From Spirochaetia bacterium (lineage in GTDB: Bacteria > Spirochaetota > Spirochaetia > Treponematales > Treponemataceae): a stretch of 5,930 nt of DNA. Positions 1 through 5,910 of the stretch are shown here, piece by piece. The stretch covers positions 1 through 5,930 of the forward strand of contig CAAGIZ010000090.1 of the NCBI GenBank assembly GCA_900770075.1, read 5' to 3'. Position 1 is the first letter of the stretch; the number at the start of each line of letters is the position of its first letter. Under the pieces are notes generated by a model, which saw nothing but the letters and a program-made list of their open reading frames with translations, did not search any database and was not told where the DNA came from. The position numbers and the translations under genes are program-made.

Positions 1-826
1 AATAGATTTCGTTTCTGAGCTGTGCAAGAGCCAAAAAGCTGACGGTGAGGCGATTCAAATCAGAAGCAGCTTTTTCCGGCAAAAGGGATTTTACGCTTTC
101 CCTGTATTTTTCGTAATCCTTCTGGCACGCATCCAGCTGATCTTTTAGCCGGAGACTTAAATCCTGAATTTTTTTGAGCTGTTTTTCAACGCTTTCGGTC
201 AGTTTTTCGGGATAAATGACGGGAACTTCCCTTTCACCTTCAAAAACAACGTCAGAATCCTTGGTTTTAAGCCGAAGTCCTTCCAGATTTTTTTCAACTG
301 CAAGAAGATAGTTTTCAAAAGAATCAAGATTTCCGCCCTCAACAAAAGCCGCTCCCTGCGCCAGAATTGAATTTGATCGGTTTATGTAATACGAAAGGCG
401 GATGGTACGGCGGGCATCATTGGTAAATTCAACCTGTTCTGCCGGCGGATTCTGCTCCATTTTTTCGAGGGAAAGAATCATGTCAAGTTTTTCGCTGTCC
501 ATGGCATCTGACTGGGTTTCCGTTAAATTTTGAATTTCGGAAGACTGCCGCATGTTTTCTGCCAGTTCAAAGGCCTGTCCGTTAAAAGCTTTCCTTGCTT
601 TCATTATCTGAGAAACTCTTTTCTGAAGCTGGTCGAACTGCCCCGGATTTTTCTGAATACAGTCTGAAATGGCCTTTAAGGCAGCCGAATATTCACTTTT
701 TTTTATGAGAAGGTCAATTTCTGACAGGGAAAGGACAGTTTCTTCCCCACCCCCTTTTTGGGCAGAAATAAAAGCCATTGCAAGAGAAAAAATTAAAATG
801 ACGGCAAAGATTTTTCTGTTTTTCAA
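1..826 (-). CDS. exported helical protein with TPR-like N-terminus (3' end outside window)
   Basis: Open frame of 275 codons read leftwards and running off the window edge, so the C-terminus is missing. I do not recognise a named family. Residues 1-22 form a clear signal peptide: basic KNRK, a hydrophobic core, then ISA before QK, with no lipobox Cys. Residues 32-80 look like one or two degenerate TPR helices (DLLIKKSEYSAALKAI, then NPGQFDQ). Residues about 208-250 are charged and heptad-like, probably a coiled coil. The product is likely periplasmic or membrane-attached. The start is uncertain. An in-frame TAA lies just upstream, and the only later ATG (776-778) would fall inside the hydrophobic core, so I chose TTG at 824-826, which gives a normal signal peptide. 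Its Shine-Dalgarno is poor (GGA only 3 nt away). It is divergent from the UPF0164 gene, so co-regulation is possible. The frame is well supported; function is unknown. Confidence 0.75.
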   Translation of the reverse strand, partial: MKNRKIFAVILIFSLAMAFISAQKGGGEETVLSLSEIDLLIKKSEYSAALKAISDCIQKNPGQFDQLQKRVSQIMKARKAFNGQAFELAENMRQSSEIQNLTETQSDAMDSEKLDMILSLEKMEQNPPAEQVEFTNDARRTIRLSYYINRSNSILAQGAAFVEGGNLDSFENYLLAVEKNLEGLRLKTKDSDVVFEGEREVPVIYPEKLTESVEKQLKKIQDLSLRLKDQLDACQKDYEKYRESVKSLLPEKAASDLNRLTVSFLALAQLRNEIY

Positions 827-854
827 TTTTCCAAATTTTTTGCGATTCTCTTTG

Positions 855-900
855 ATTTTCGGTATTATTTGTTATGCAATAAAGGTAAAAAACCGAAAAT
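855..900. repeat. spaced 9-bp inverted repeat in divergent intergenic region
   Basis: ATTTTCGGT (855-863) and its exact complement ACCGAAAAT (892-900) are separated by 28 bp, between the two divergently transcribed genes. The half-sites lie about 37 bp centre to centre and overlap the likely promoter area of the leftward gene, where a weak minus-strand -10-like AATAAT sits at 864-869. It could be a regulator binding site or simply a chance repeat in AT-rich DNA. Nothing else distinct is visible in 827-976. Confidence 0.35.
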
Positions 901-967
901 TACAGAAGGGAATCGGACTTGGTTCAGCCGGCACCGGAACTGACTTCAAGAGCACTTTCATACTGAC

Positions 968-971
968 AGGA
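968..971 (+). promoter_or_regulatory. ribosome binding site of the UPF0164 gene
   Basis: AGGA lies 5 nt before the ATG at 977. It supports this ATG, which also gives a proper signal peptide, as the true start. Confidence 0.6.
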
Positions 972-976
972 TTTTC

Positions 977-2326
977 ATGCAAAATAAACTGCATTTTGAA
1001 AAAAAACATTTTATTACTTTTCTCTCCCTGTTTTTTTGCGGCGTGATTTTTTCATTCAGCCTTCCTGCACTGGACTTAAAGGACGTAAATTCAAAGCTGT
1101 CAGACATTTTTAATTTCGGTGAAGATTCAAACGAAGGAACGACAGTTTTCCGCTCCCTGAACATCCCATCCGGCGGGCGGGCAGAAAGCCTTGGAACTGC
1201 TATTACAGGGCTTTGCGATGACATAAACTTTTTCGACTACAACCCGGCAGGCTCCTCAATTTTGGAAAACTCTGAAATTGCATTTTTCCACAATGCGTGG
1301 ATTGCAGACTCGGCCATGGAAACCCTTGCAGGAACCCTAAGGTTCAACAATCTGGGACTAGGCTTTCAGTTCAAGTGCTTTTACGTTCCCTTTACGGAAT
1401 ACAACCTTTTTGGAGACAGGCTTGCAGGAAACTACTACTCAGAAACCTCTCTTGCCTTCAACATGGCATACAATTTTTTTGCCGGCTATGATTTTAGAGG
1501 CCTTTCCCTGGGCTATACGGTACGGACATCATGGCGCAACATGCCGGACTATGCGGACAATCAGACAGACAAAATACAGAGCGGTTCCGGTCTTGAACAG
1601 TCCGCCCTTGCAGTAATGGCTGATTTGGGTCTTTTGATGAGGTTTGACTTTCTTAAAAATTTTGACAGCCTCGACCCGAATCTGACTTTCGGAATTGCCC
1701 TCAACAACCTTGGACTTGCCGTAACTGGTTTTTCAACAGATTTTGAATTTGACGATTCCCTGCCTTCAAGGATAAGTGCAGGTTTTTCCTGGAGGATTTT
1801 CAAAAACCTTCTTGTTACCGGGGAATTCAGGCAGCCTGTAAACCTGATGAATTTTTCTTCATCTCAAAAATTTTCCCTTGCTGCAGGAACGGAAATCACT
1901 TTTACTGATTCTTTTGACTTTGAAGCAGGTTTTATGCTCAGCGGCGGGAACCCGAGATTCAGCATCGGAAGCCAGTTTGACCTGAAAGGCATAAAGATGA
2001 ACGTAAATTACACCCTGGATCTTACAAGTTCTTTCAATCCAGTAAACCACATAAGCCTTTCGGCGCGGCTGCTGATGGGAGACAGGGGACGCTCAAAAAT
2101 CCGCACCCTTGCCTGTGAAAAATATGCCGAGGGAATAGGCCTGTATTCAAAAGGCGACAGACAGAGCATCCAGCAGGCAATTGAAAAATGGATTCATGCA
2201 AAACAGCTTTACGAATCCATAGGAATAAAGTTCGACCCGGCAATCGAAGCCATAACAACGGCTCAAAACCTGCTTACCGTCCATGACCAGATAAGAACCT
2301 TCAGTTCGCTCGAAACAGGAATGTAA
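977..2326 (+). CDS. UPF0164 family protein, FadL-like outer-membrane beta-barrel
   Basis: A 449-residue protein of the treponemal UPF0164 family; T. pallidum paralogues have been modelled as FadL-type transporters of long-chain fatty acids or other hydrophobic nutrients. Residues 1-32 are a signal peptide (FEKKHF, then a hydrophobic core, then LPA); Cys21 is not in a lipobox. The family signature follows at about 58-120: FRSLNIPSGGRAESLG, a DDINFFDYNPAGSS segment and FFHNAWIADSAMETL. The NPAG motif is typical of this FadL/PorV-like group. Residues 120-368 alternate aromatic and hydrophobic residues with turns (GLGFQFK, LSLGYTVR, LTFGIALNNLGL, FSLAAGTEITF, KMNVNYTLDL), as expected for barrel strands. 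Residues 377-440 are instead helical and TPR-like (CEKYAEGIGLYSKGD, AIEKWIHAKQLYESIG, FDPAIEAI). A good Shine-Dalgarno supports the start. Family assignment is confident; the substrate is inference. Confidence 0.9.
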   Translation: MQNKLHFEKKHFITFLSLFFCGVIFSFSLPALDLKDVNSKLSDIFNFGEDSNEGTTVFRSLNIPSGGRAESLGTAITGLCDDINFFDYNPAGSSILENSEIAFFHNAWIADSAMETLAGTLRFNNLGLGFQFKCFYVPFTEYNLFGDRLAGNYYSETSLAFNMAYNFFAGYDFRGLSLGYTVRTSWRNMPDYADNQTDKIQSGSGLEQSALAVMADLGLLMRFDFLKNFDSLDPNLTFGIALNNLGLAVTGFSTDFEFDDSLPSRISAGFSWRIFKNLLVTGEFRQPVNLMNFSSSQKFSLAAGTEITFTDSFDFEAGFMLSGGNPRFSIGSQFDLKGIKMNVNYTLDLTSSFNPVNHISLSARLLMGDRGRSKIRTLACEKYAEGIGLYSKGDRQSIQQAIEKWIHAKQLYESIGIKFDPAIEAITTAQNLLTVHDQIRTFSSLETGM

Positions 2327-2396
2327 AGCGTTCTCTATCATGAAAGACCAGTCGGCATGGAAGAACCTGCAGAAAAAAAACTGTTGAGCGGCTGTC

Positions 2397-3971
2397 CTAC
2401 TGTTTACGGCAGAAAATTCTGTAGTTAAGCCACGGAAAAAGGTTGTGCTCCCTCTCCAGTTTTGTAAGCCATTCGGTGCTTACCGAGTTTGAACCAAGGG
2501 CATCAAAGACCTTTGTAAAATCCGTTACGCTGTTCGTAAAAGAACGCCTTGCATAATCAGTAAAACAACCCCTGTGCAAAAGTTTTGCCAGTTCCGCAGA
2601 CTGGGCGAGCATGAGTTCTTTTGCCCCAAGAACAAGGAGCCGGACTTTAAGACCGGTGTCTTCAGGGAAGCGGCCGGACAAATCCACCATGCGCTCGCAC
2701 ATCTTCCTTATGTAGCGCAGCATCCAGCTGTTGGAACTGTCCAGAATGTCCTCCCCGTAACCAGAACCGCTGGCAGCCGAAGGATAGGGAGTTATCTTTT
2801 CAAGCTTAAACCTGTCTTTTACCAGTTCCGCACACGGCGTAAATTTCGAGTCTGCGTTTTTCCTGAGCAGTTCCTCAAAAAAGTCCATACCTTCCGCCCA
2901 GGTTTGACCGAGAGAAAAGGCATCTATTGTACAGACAAGGCAGGGATTTTCCAAATATTCCGAAGCGTCCTGAAGTTTTTTGTTTTCTTCAGCAAGGAAT
3001 TCTACAGCATGTTTTCTTGCCTGCTCTGCAGCCGCCTTCGAATCATAAGGAAGGGAAGAACCGTCCTTTTTTGACCAGTAGCGGTACAGGGTGTTTATAC
3101 GGGGAAGTTCCGGCTTTATGAAAGTTTCAAGCTGATTTTTGTCAAGTTCAAAACCTATGTCCTTTTCCTGATTTCTGTATACCGGATTTGAAGCATACCC
3201 GTCAGCAGAGTTCACCTTTTCCGAACCTTCGCAGTCCCGTCCAAAAACCACCAGTGAGTTTTCGCAGCGTTCAGGAGCAAAGATTCCGGTTTTGGGAGCG
3301 TTTTCGCTGAAAAGTATTCCATGGGTATCCAAAACAGTGTAGCTTATTCCGTAAGAGCGAAGAGTTTTTTCAATTCCTTTTGAATAGCCCATGTAAGGAA
3401 GCCAGAAACCGTCAGGAACCCTGCCAAAAAAATTTCTGTGGGAAAGGATTCCCGTTTCCACCTGGGCATTCAGAACTTCCGGCATATCTGCATAGTGAGG
3501 CAAAAAAGCGTAAGTTCCGCAGGTAGCAAGAATTTCTATCCGCCCCCGCTTTGCAAAACCGGCAAACTGTTTCAGCAGGTTACAGTCGTATTTTTCCGTA
3601 AAATCCTTTTTGTTTTGAATTGCCTTTTCCAGCTGCTCAACTGCATTTTTTAAGAGTTCCGGTGAAGAAGAAAGACGCTCTTTTTCACTTTCTCCCAGGG
3701 CAATACAGCGGTCAAGCCATTCAACATACTGCTGCTGAAGAAGGCTGTCGTCCAGCATGGCACAGAGGGTTGGGGAAAGCACAAGAGAAAATCTTGAATC
3801 TACGTTTTCTTCTTCAAGTTTATGCAGAAGGTTTACAAGAGGAATGTAAGTCTGGCTCAGCGCACCGAAAAAAATGTCATTTTCCGCACCGGGAAGCTCC
3901 CCTTCTGCGCAGATGTGGCGGATATAAGGCTGATGAGCAACGACGATTATTGAAAGATTTTTTTCTGACAT
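2397..3971 (-). CDS. GH57/DUF1957 branching-enzyme-like protein with altered catalytic residues
   Basis: This 524-residue protein matches the whole length of GH57 alpha-1,4-glucan branching enzymes (about 520-530). HQPYIRH (13-19) is region 1, followed by the conserved TYIPLVNLLHKL and LVLSPTLCAML stretches. GRIEILATCGTYAFLP (143-158) is region 2, FGRVPDGFWLPYMGY (182-196) region 3, VLDTHG follows, and TIDAFSLGQTWAEG (348-361) is region 4. The C-terminal helical part includes SWMLRYIRKMCERM, VLGAKELMLAQSAE and LFPWLNYRIF. By comparison with remembered family motifs, the region-3 nucleophile Glu (WLPECAY) is Tyr193, the region-2 His (ATHGFLP) is Tyr154, and the region-4 His is Gln356; the acid/base Asp is kept as Asp350. 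Ordinary branching activity is therefore doubtful, and a glucan-binding or regulatory role, or different chemistry, is possible. There is no signal peptide, so it is cytoplasmic. It follows the DUF4912 gene by 22 bp. The fold is confident; the activity is not. Confidence 0.88.
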   Translation of the reverse strand: MSEKNLSIIVVAHQPYIRHICAEGELPGAENDIFFGALSQTYIPLVNLLHKLEEENVDSRFSLVLSPTLCAMLDDSLLQQQYVEWLDRCIALGESEKERLSSSPELLKNAVEQLEKAIQNKKDFTEKYDCNLLKQFAGFAKRGRIEILATCGTYAFLPHYADMPEVLNAQVETGILSHRNFFGRVPDGFWLPYMGYSKGIEKTLRSYGISYTVLDTHGILFSENAPKTGIFAPERCENSLVVFGRDCEGSEKVNSADGYASNPVYRNQEKDIGFELDKNQLETFIKPELPRINTLYRYWSKKDGSSLPYDSKAAAEQARKHAVEFLAEENKKLQDASEYLENPCLVCTIDAFSLGQTWAEGMDFFEELLRKNADSKFTPCAELVKDRFKLEKITPYPSAASGSGYGEDILDSSNSWMLRYIRKMCERMVDLSGRFPEDTGLKVRLLVLGAKELMLAQSAELAKLLHRGCFTDYARRSFTNSVTDFTKVFDALGSNSVSTEWLTKLEREHNLFPWLNYRIFCRKQ

Positions 3972-3978
3972 GCTAATT

Positions 3979-3984
3979 CTCCGT
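3979..3984 (-). promoter_or_regulatory. ribosome binding site of the GH57-like gene
   Basis: Read on the minus strand, CGGAGA lies about 7 nt before the ATG (3969-3971) in the short gap after the DUF4912 stop. It supports this start and independent translation within a shared transcript. Confidence 0.55.
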
Positions 3985-3993
3985 GTCCGTTAA

Positions 3994-4674
3994 TTAAAGA
4001 AATGACTGGCGGTGATTTTCAAAATGGGTGGTCAAAAGCCCCTTCAGCCCGGAAAGTTCCACGAGTTTTTCCGCTTCCACTTCCCTTCCCGGAAGGGAAT
4101 TCAAAATTTCAGACCCCTTAGGGAGTTCGATTTTTCTGGAAACCGCAAGGTTTTCGTCTTCCCTGCCGCCACTGTACAGGGCAACAAGGTCAATCCGTAC
4201 AAAATTTTTTCCAGGAGACAAGAGAACGTACTGCTGTCTGTCCGAAAATCCCAGCTGCACGTCAAAGGCTTCCAGAGGCTTTTCGTCATCCTGATTTTTC
4301 CAGAACGAAACCCTGAGACAGAGTGATTTGAAAGAAAAATCAGAATTAAGCCGGGAAATATCCGCTGCTGAAATATCCCAATAAACAAAAACCCAGGCAG
4401 GATTCCTAAGGACAGCACAAATTTCAGTTTCGTTGTAAGTATCTGGCAGGGGCTGTTTTTTTTCTGAAATTTCTTCTTCAAGTTCAATCTCAGAAATATC
4501 TTCACCTTCAGTCTTTTCCGCCTGAAGTTCTTCGGCAGTTTCAAAAATTTCCCTGATGATAAAACTTCTGTTAAGGTTTTCAGGTATGTCAATACACAGT
4601 TCATCTGCAATCGAAAGTAAATCCGCAGTTGAAAGAGAAGCCAAATGCGGAAGAGTAATGTTTTTAGTGTCCAT
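3994..4674 (-). CDS. DUF4912 protein with Rho_N/SAP-like N-terminal domain
   Basis: A 226-residue cytoplasmic protein in three parts. Residues 5-48 (LPHLASLSTADLLSIADELCIDI, then NRSFIIREIFETAEEL) resemble the small helical Rho N-terminal or SAP-like fold. Residues 49-75 are a very acidic linker (EGEDISEIELEEEI). Residues 80-186 fit DUF4912: YNETEICAVLRNPAWVFVYWDIS, a strand-rich core, FDVQLGFSDRQQYVLL, PGKNFVRIDLVAL and a final KIELP strand. The domain's function is not established. As I recall, DUF4912 proteins often sit beside GH57/DUF1957 genes, as here, which suggests a partner role in glucan handling; a carbohydrate-binding-like beta sandwich is my guess. It is first in a two-gene operon, and its stop is 22 bp before the next start. 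No strong Shine-Dalgarno is visible: minus-strand AGGGA lies about 20 nt before the ATG. Domain call good, role unknown. Confidence 0.82.
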   Translation of the reverse strand: MDTKNITLPHLASLSTADLLSIADELCIDIPENLNRSFIIREIFETAEELQAEKTEGEDISEIELEEEISEKKQPLPDTYNETEICAVLRNPAWVFVYWDISAADISRLNSDFSFKSLCLRVSFWKNQDDEKPLEAFDVQLGFSDRQQYVLLSPGKNFVRIDLVALYSGGREDENLAVSRKIELPKGSEILNSLPGREVEAEKLVELSGLKGLLTTHFENHRQSFL

Positions 4675-4723
4675 AATTTTAACTGCGGGAATTCCCTAAT
4701 TTTTTCCAAGAATACCCGGTTCC

Positions 4724-4752
4724 ATAATCTTAAAAAAAATGCTTTAAGTCAA
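4724..4752 (-). promoter_or_regulatory. sigma70-type promoter of the DUF4912-GH57 operon
   Basis: On the minus strand, TTGACT (4747-4752, 5 of 6 to the -35 consensus) is followed after exactly 17 bp by GATTAT (4724-4729, 4 of 6 to the -10). Transcription would start near 4717, giving a leader of about 43 nt. A run of eight T (4732-4739 on the plus strand as A) lies within the spacer. Confidence 0.55.
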
Positions 4753-4833
4753 TTAAAACAACAAAATTCTAAAAAATTTTAAGGGACTGTCTGACGCTCA
4801 AAAGTCAAGTTTAAAATTTTGGTATAGGGCGGC

Positions 4834-4883
4834 TTTTGGCTGGTTCGGTCCTTCGACAGGCTCAGGAACCAAACCAACCAAAA
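4834..4883 (-). repeat. imperfect 18-bp stem-loop with G:U pairs on the minus-strand RNA
   Basis: Arms 4834-4851 and 4865-4883 pair around a 13-nt loop containing TTCGACAGGCTCA, with one bulged base. The two arm differences would be C/A mismatches in plus-strand RNA but G:U wobbles in minus-strand RNA, so the minus-strand RNA folds better. The loop motif resembles a widespread bacterial intergenic repeat motif that I recall, without certainty. Confidence 0.55.
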
Positions 4884-4928
4884 CCAGGCTATTCGGGGTT
4901 CCGCATTCGCTCCAGCCGCTTCCCTCGC

Positions 4929-4953
4929 CGTGAAGAGAACCGTTCTCTTCACG
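4929..4953. repeat. perfect 11-bp stem-loop
   Basis: CGTGAAGAGAA (4929-4939), a CCG loop and TTCTCTTCACG (4943-4953) form a perfect hairpin. No T-tract follows on either side, so it does not look like an intrinsic terminator. It is not repeated in the right-hand array within the window. Confidence 0.7.
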
Positions 4954-4986
4954 CTCAGTCCAGTGGCCGCCTCTGGCGCCCCTACT

Positions 4987-5037
4987 ATCCTTGCCGCGAC
5001 GCAGGAGCGGCAAGCCGTGCGCCCCCGGCGCACACGT
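4987..5037 (+). repeat. module A, left copy: two adjacent hairpins
   Basis: CTTGCCGC (4990-4997), a 9-nt loop and GCGGCAAG (5007-5014) form the first stem; GTGCGCC (5017-5023), CCC and GGCGCAC (5027-5033) form the second. The reverse complement of nearly the same composite occurs at 5837-5887. There the second stem has different inner bases that still pair (GTGCGCA with TGCGCAC), a compensatory change pointing to selection on, or descent of, a folded structure. Confidence 0.75.
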
Positions 5038-5045
5038 TTAATAGA

Positions 5046-5111
5046 CGAGTTTGCGAAAGCAAACTCGCAGGGGTTGGGTATTTATGCCCAATCCCCGTAA
5101 TCCTTGCCGCA
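5046..5111 (+). repeat. modules B and C plus half of A, left copy abutting the FNT gene
   Basis: Module B is a perfect 9-bp stem with a GAAA tetraloop (CGAGTTTGC, GAAA, GCAAACTCG; 5046-5067). Module C is a G-run/C-run hairpin at 5070-5096 with one bulge. ATCCTTGCCGCA (5100-5111) is the first arm of module A. Positions 5055-5110 correspond, inverted, to 5877-5930 beyond the transporter gene. Confidence 0.75.
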
Positions 5112-5125
5112 GTTTGTCAGCCCTA

Positions 5126-5154
5126 TTTTCCTTTCACGAGAAATTTATTAAAAT
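5126..5154 (+). promoter_or_regulatory. candidate promoter of the FNT gene
   Basis: TAAAAT (5149-5154) matches the -10 consensus at 5 of 6 positions. A weak -35, TTTTCC (5126-5131), lies 17 bp upstream. The predicted start would be near 5161, only a few bases before the ATG at 5164, so the mRNA may be nearly leaderless. Confidence 0.35.
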
Positions 5155-5163
5155 CGTAACATT

Positions 5164-5787
5164 ATGATAAACGAAATTAAAAAAGCAATTCTTTCAGGAA
5201 TACTGATTTCCATCGGCGGCTGTGTATACATGGCCAGTGTTTCCGCCGGATTGAGCTGGATGGGCGCAATCCTCTTCAGCGGAGGACTTTTTGCAATCTG
5301 CGTTTACGGCTTTAACCTTTACACAGGAAAAGTCGGCTATCTTGCCTACAATTTTAAGGACTTACAGGCATGGAAACTGGTTATTATGACCTGTTTTTTT
5401 AACCAGATTACGACCTTTTTTATTGGAATTGCAATCGGGCAGTATTTTCCGAACATAAGGGAAGCAGCCTTAAATGTCTATTCTGCAAAACTTTCAGCAC
5501 CACTTGCAAAACTCTTCATATCAGGAATTTTTTGCGGAATTCTCATGTTTCTTTCGGTAGACACCTGGAAAAAAGGACACAAAACCGGTCTTTTCATCTA
5601 TGTTCCGGTCTTCATAATCGCAGGTTTTGATCATTCGGTGGCAAACTCCTTCTACAACGGAGCTGCACTTGGACAGCACACCTTTACCCTTAAAAATGCC
5701 GCTTTGGTAACCACAGTTCTTCTGGCAAACGGCATTGGAGGCTGGATTTTTCCTCTATTGACAAGGGAATGGAAAAAACAACAGTAA
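5164..5787 (+). CDS. formate/nitrite transporter (FNT) family protein, short form
   Basis: A 207-residue inner-membrane protein with six hydrophobic segments at about 9-29, 31-52, 70-92, 114-134, 143-161 and 176-199, the FNT layout. Family marks are NLYTGKVGYL (51-60) at the broken second helix, W70 with CFFNQ (77-81) in helix 3, FISGIFCGILMFLSV (118-132) in helix 4, and GFDHSVANSFY (154-164) carrying the conserved central His157. FNT pentamers pass formate, nitrite, hydrosulfide or lactate; the substrate cannot be read here. Formate is most plausible for a fermentative treponeme, and that is inference. The protein is shorter than FocA/NirC-type members (about 250-290), because its termini and loops are short; no key segment is missing. 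No Shine-Dalgarno precedes the ATG. The gene stands alone between inverted hairpin arrays that begin 53 bp before the start and 4 bp after the stop. Confidence 0.88.
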   Translation: MINEIKKAILSGILISIGGCVYMASVSAGLSWMGAILFSGGLFAICVYGFNLYTGKVGYLAYNFKDLQAWKLVIMTCFFNQITTFFIGIAIGQYFPNIREAALNVYSAKLSAPLAKLFISGIFCGILMFLSVDTWKKGHKTGLFIYVPVFIIAGFDHSVANSFYNGAALGQHTFTLKNAALVTTVLLANGIGGWIFPLLTREWKKQQ

Positions 5788-5792
5788 ATTTT

Positions 5793-5826
5793 GCGGCAAG
5801 GATCATGGGGATTGGTCAGCGCCCAA
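5793..5826 (+). repeat. 34-bp direct repeat, copy 1
   Basis: This copy, starting GCGGCAAGGATCATGGGGAT, matches 5877-5910 at 33 of 34 positions (T5816 versus G5900). The two copies flank module A and show that the array grew by duplication. Confidence 0.8.
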
Positions 5827-5876
5827 CCTTGATTTTACGTGTGCGCAAAGTGCGCACGCCTTGCCGCTCCTGCGTC

Positions 5877-5910
5877 GCGGCAAGGATCATGGGGATTGGG
5901 CAGCGCCCAA
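5877..5910 (+). repeat. 34-bp direct repeat, copy 2
   Basis: This is the second copy of the repeat at 5793-5826. Here the module C hairpin is perfect, whereas in copy 1 the T at 5816 and divergence downstream weaken it, so copy 2 is probably closer to the functional or ancestral form. Confidence 0.8.

Larger units (their letters stand above)
4779..5111. repeat. GC-rich hairpin-rich intergenic repeat region (left array)
   Basis: This is most of the 490-bp non-coding gap between the DUF4912 gene and the FNT gene. It is visibly richer in GC than the genes and packed with palindromes: a long imperfect hairpin at 4834-4883, a perfect 11-bp stem at 4929-4953, and stems at 4990-5014, 5017-5033, 5046-5067 and 5070-5096. 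The part from about 4987 onward recurs in inverted orientation after the FNT gene. Open frames across it are low-complexity by-products of the repeats. It resembles REP/MITE-type modular intergenic elements; that label is inference from structure, as no copies outside the window can be seen. Confidence 0.75.

Noticed and set aside
1031..1037. T7 tract in the UPF0164 signal-peptide codons as a phase-variation switch
   Set aside because: It is short, and similar T7 runs occur elsewhere, for example in the FNT gene near 5394-5400. The reading frame is intact and nothing marks it out.
669..1046. 125-codon plus-strand frame over the start of the left gene and the intergenic region
   Set aside because: It lies antisense to the signal-peptide gene and overlaps the UPF0164 start. 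Its sequence has no family features.
2327..2396. Bidirectional terminator in the convergent gap
   Set aside because: An A8 run is present (2376-2383), but I find no convincing GC-rich stem next to it on either strand.
2574..3074. 166-codon plus-strand frame antisense to the GH57-like gene
   Set aside because: The opposite strand encodes a full-length family match; this one has no recognisable domain.
4101..4709. 202-codon minus-strand frame overlapping the DUF4912 gene
   Set aside because: Its composition is that of a frame-shifted shadow (many Leu, Lys, Phe), and the overlapping frame matches DUF4912.
4779..5159. Open frames across the left repeat region on both strands (84, 71 and 107 codons)
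   Set aside because: They overlap one another, follow the hairpin repeats, are rich in Arg/Ala/Gly/Pro with no domain, and have no ribosome sites. They are typical false genes made by GC-rich repeats.
5073..5827. Integron attC sites: GTTGGGT (5073-5079) and GCCCAAC (5821-5827) fit the core-site consensus, and treponemes can carry integrons
   Set aside because: The sites lie in inverted hairpin arrays on opposite sides of the gene. There are no paired R'' and R' sites with the usual spacing, and integron cassettes have attC in direct orientation.
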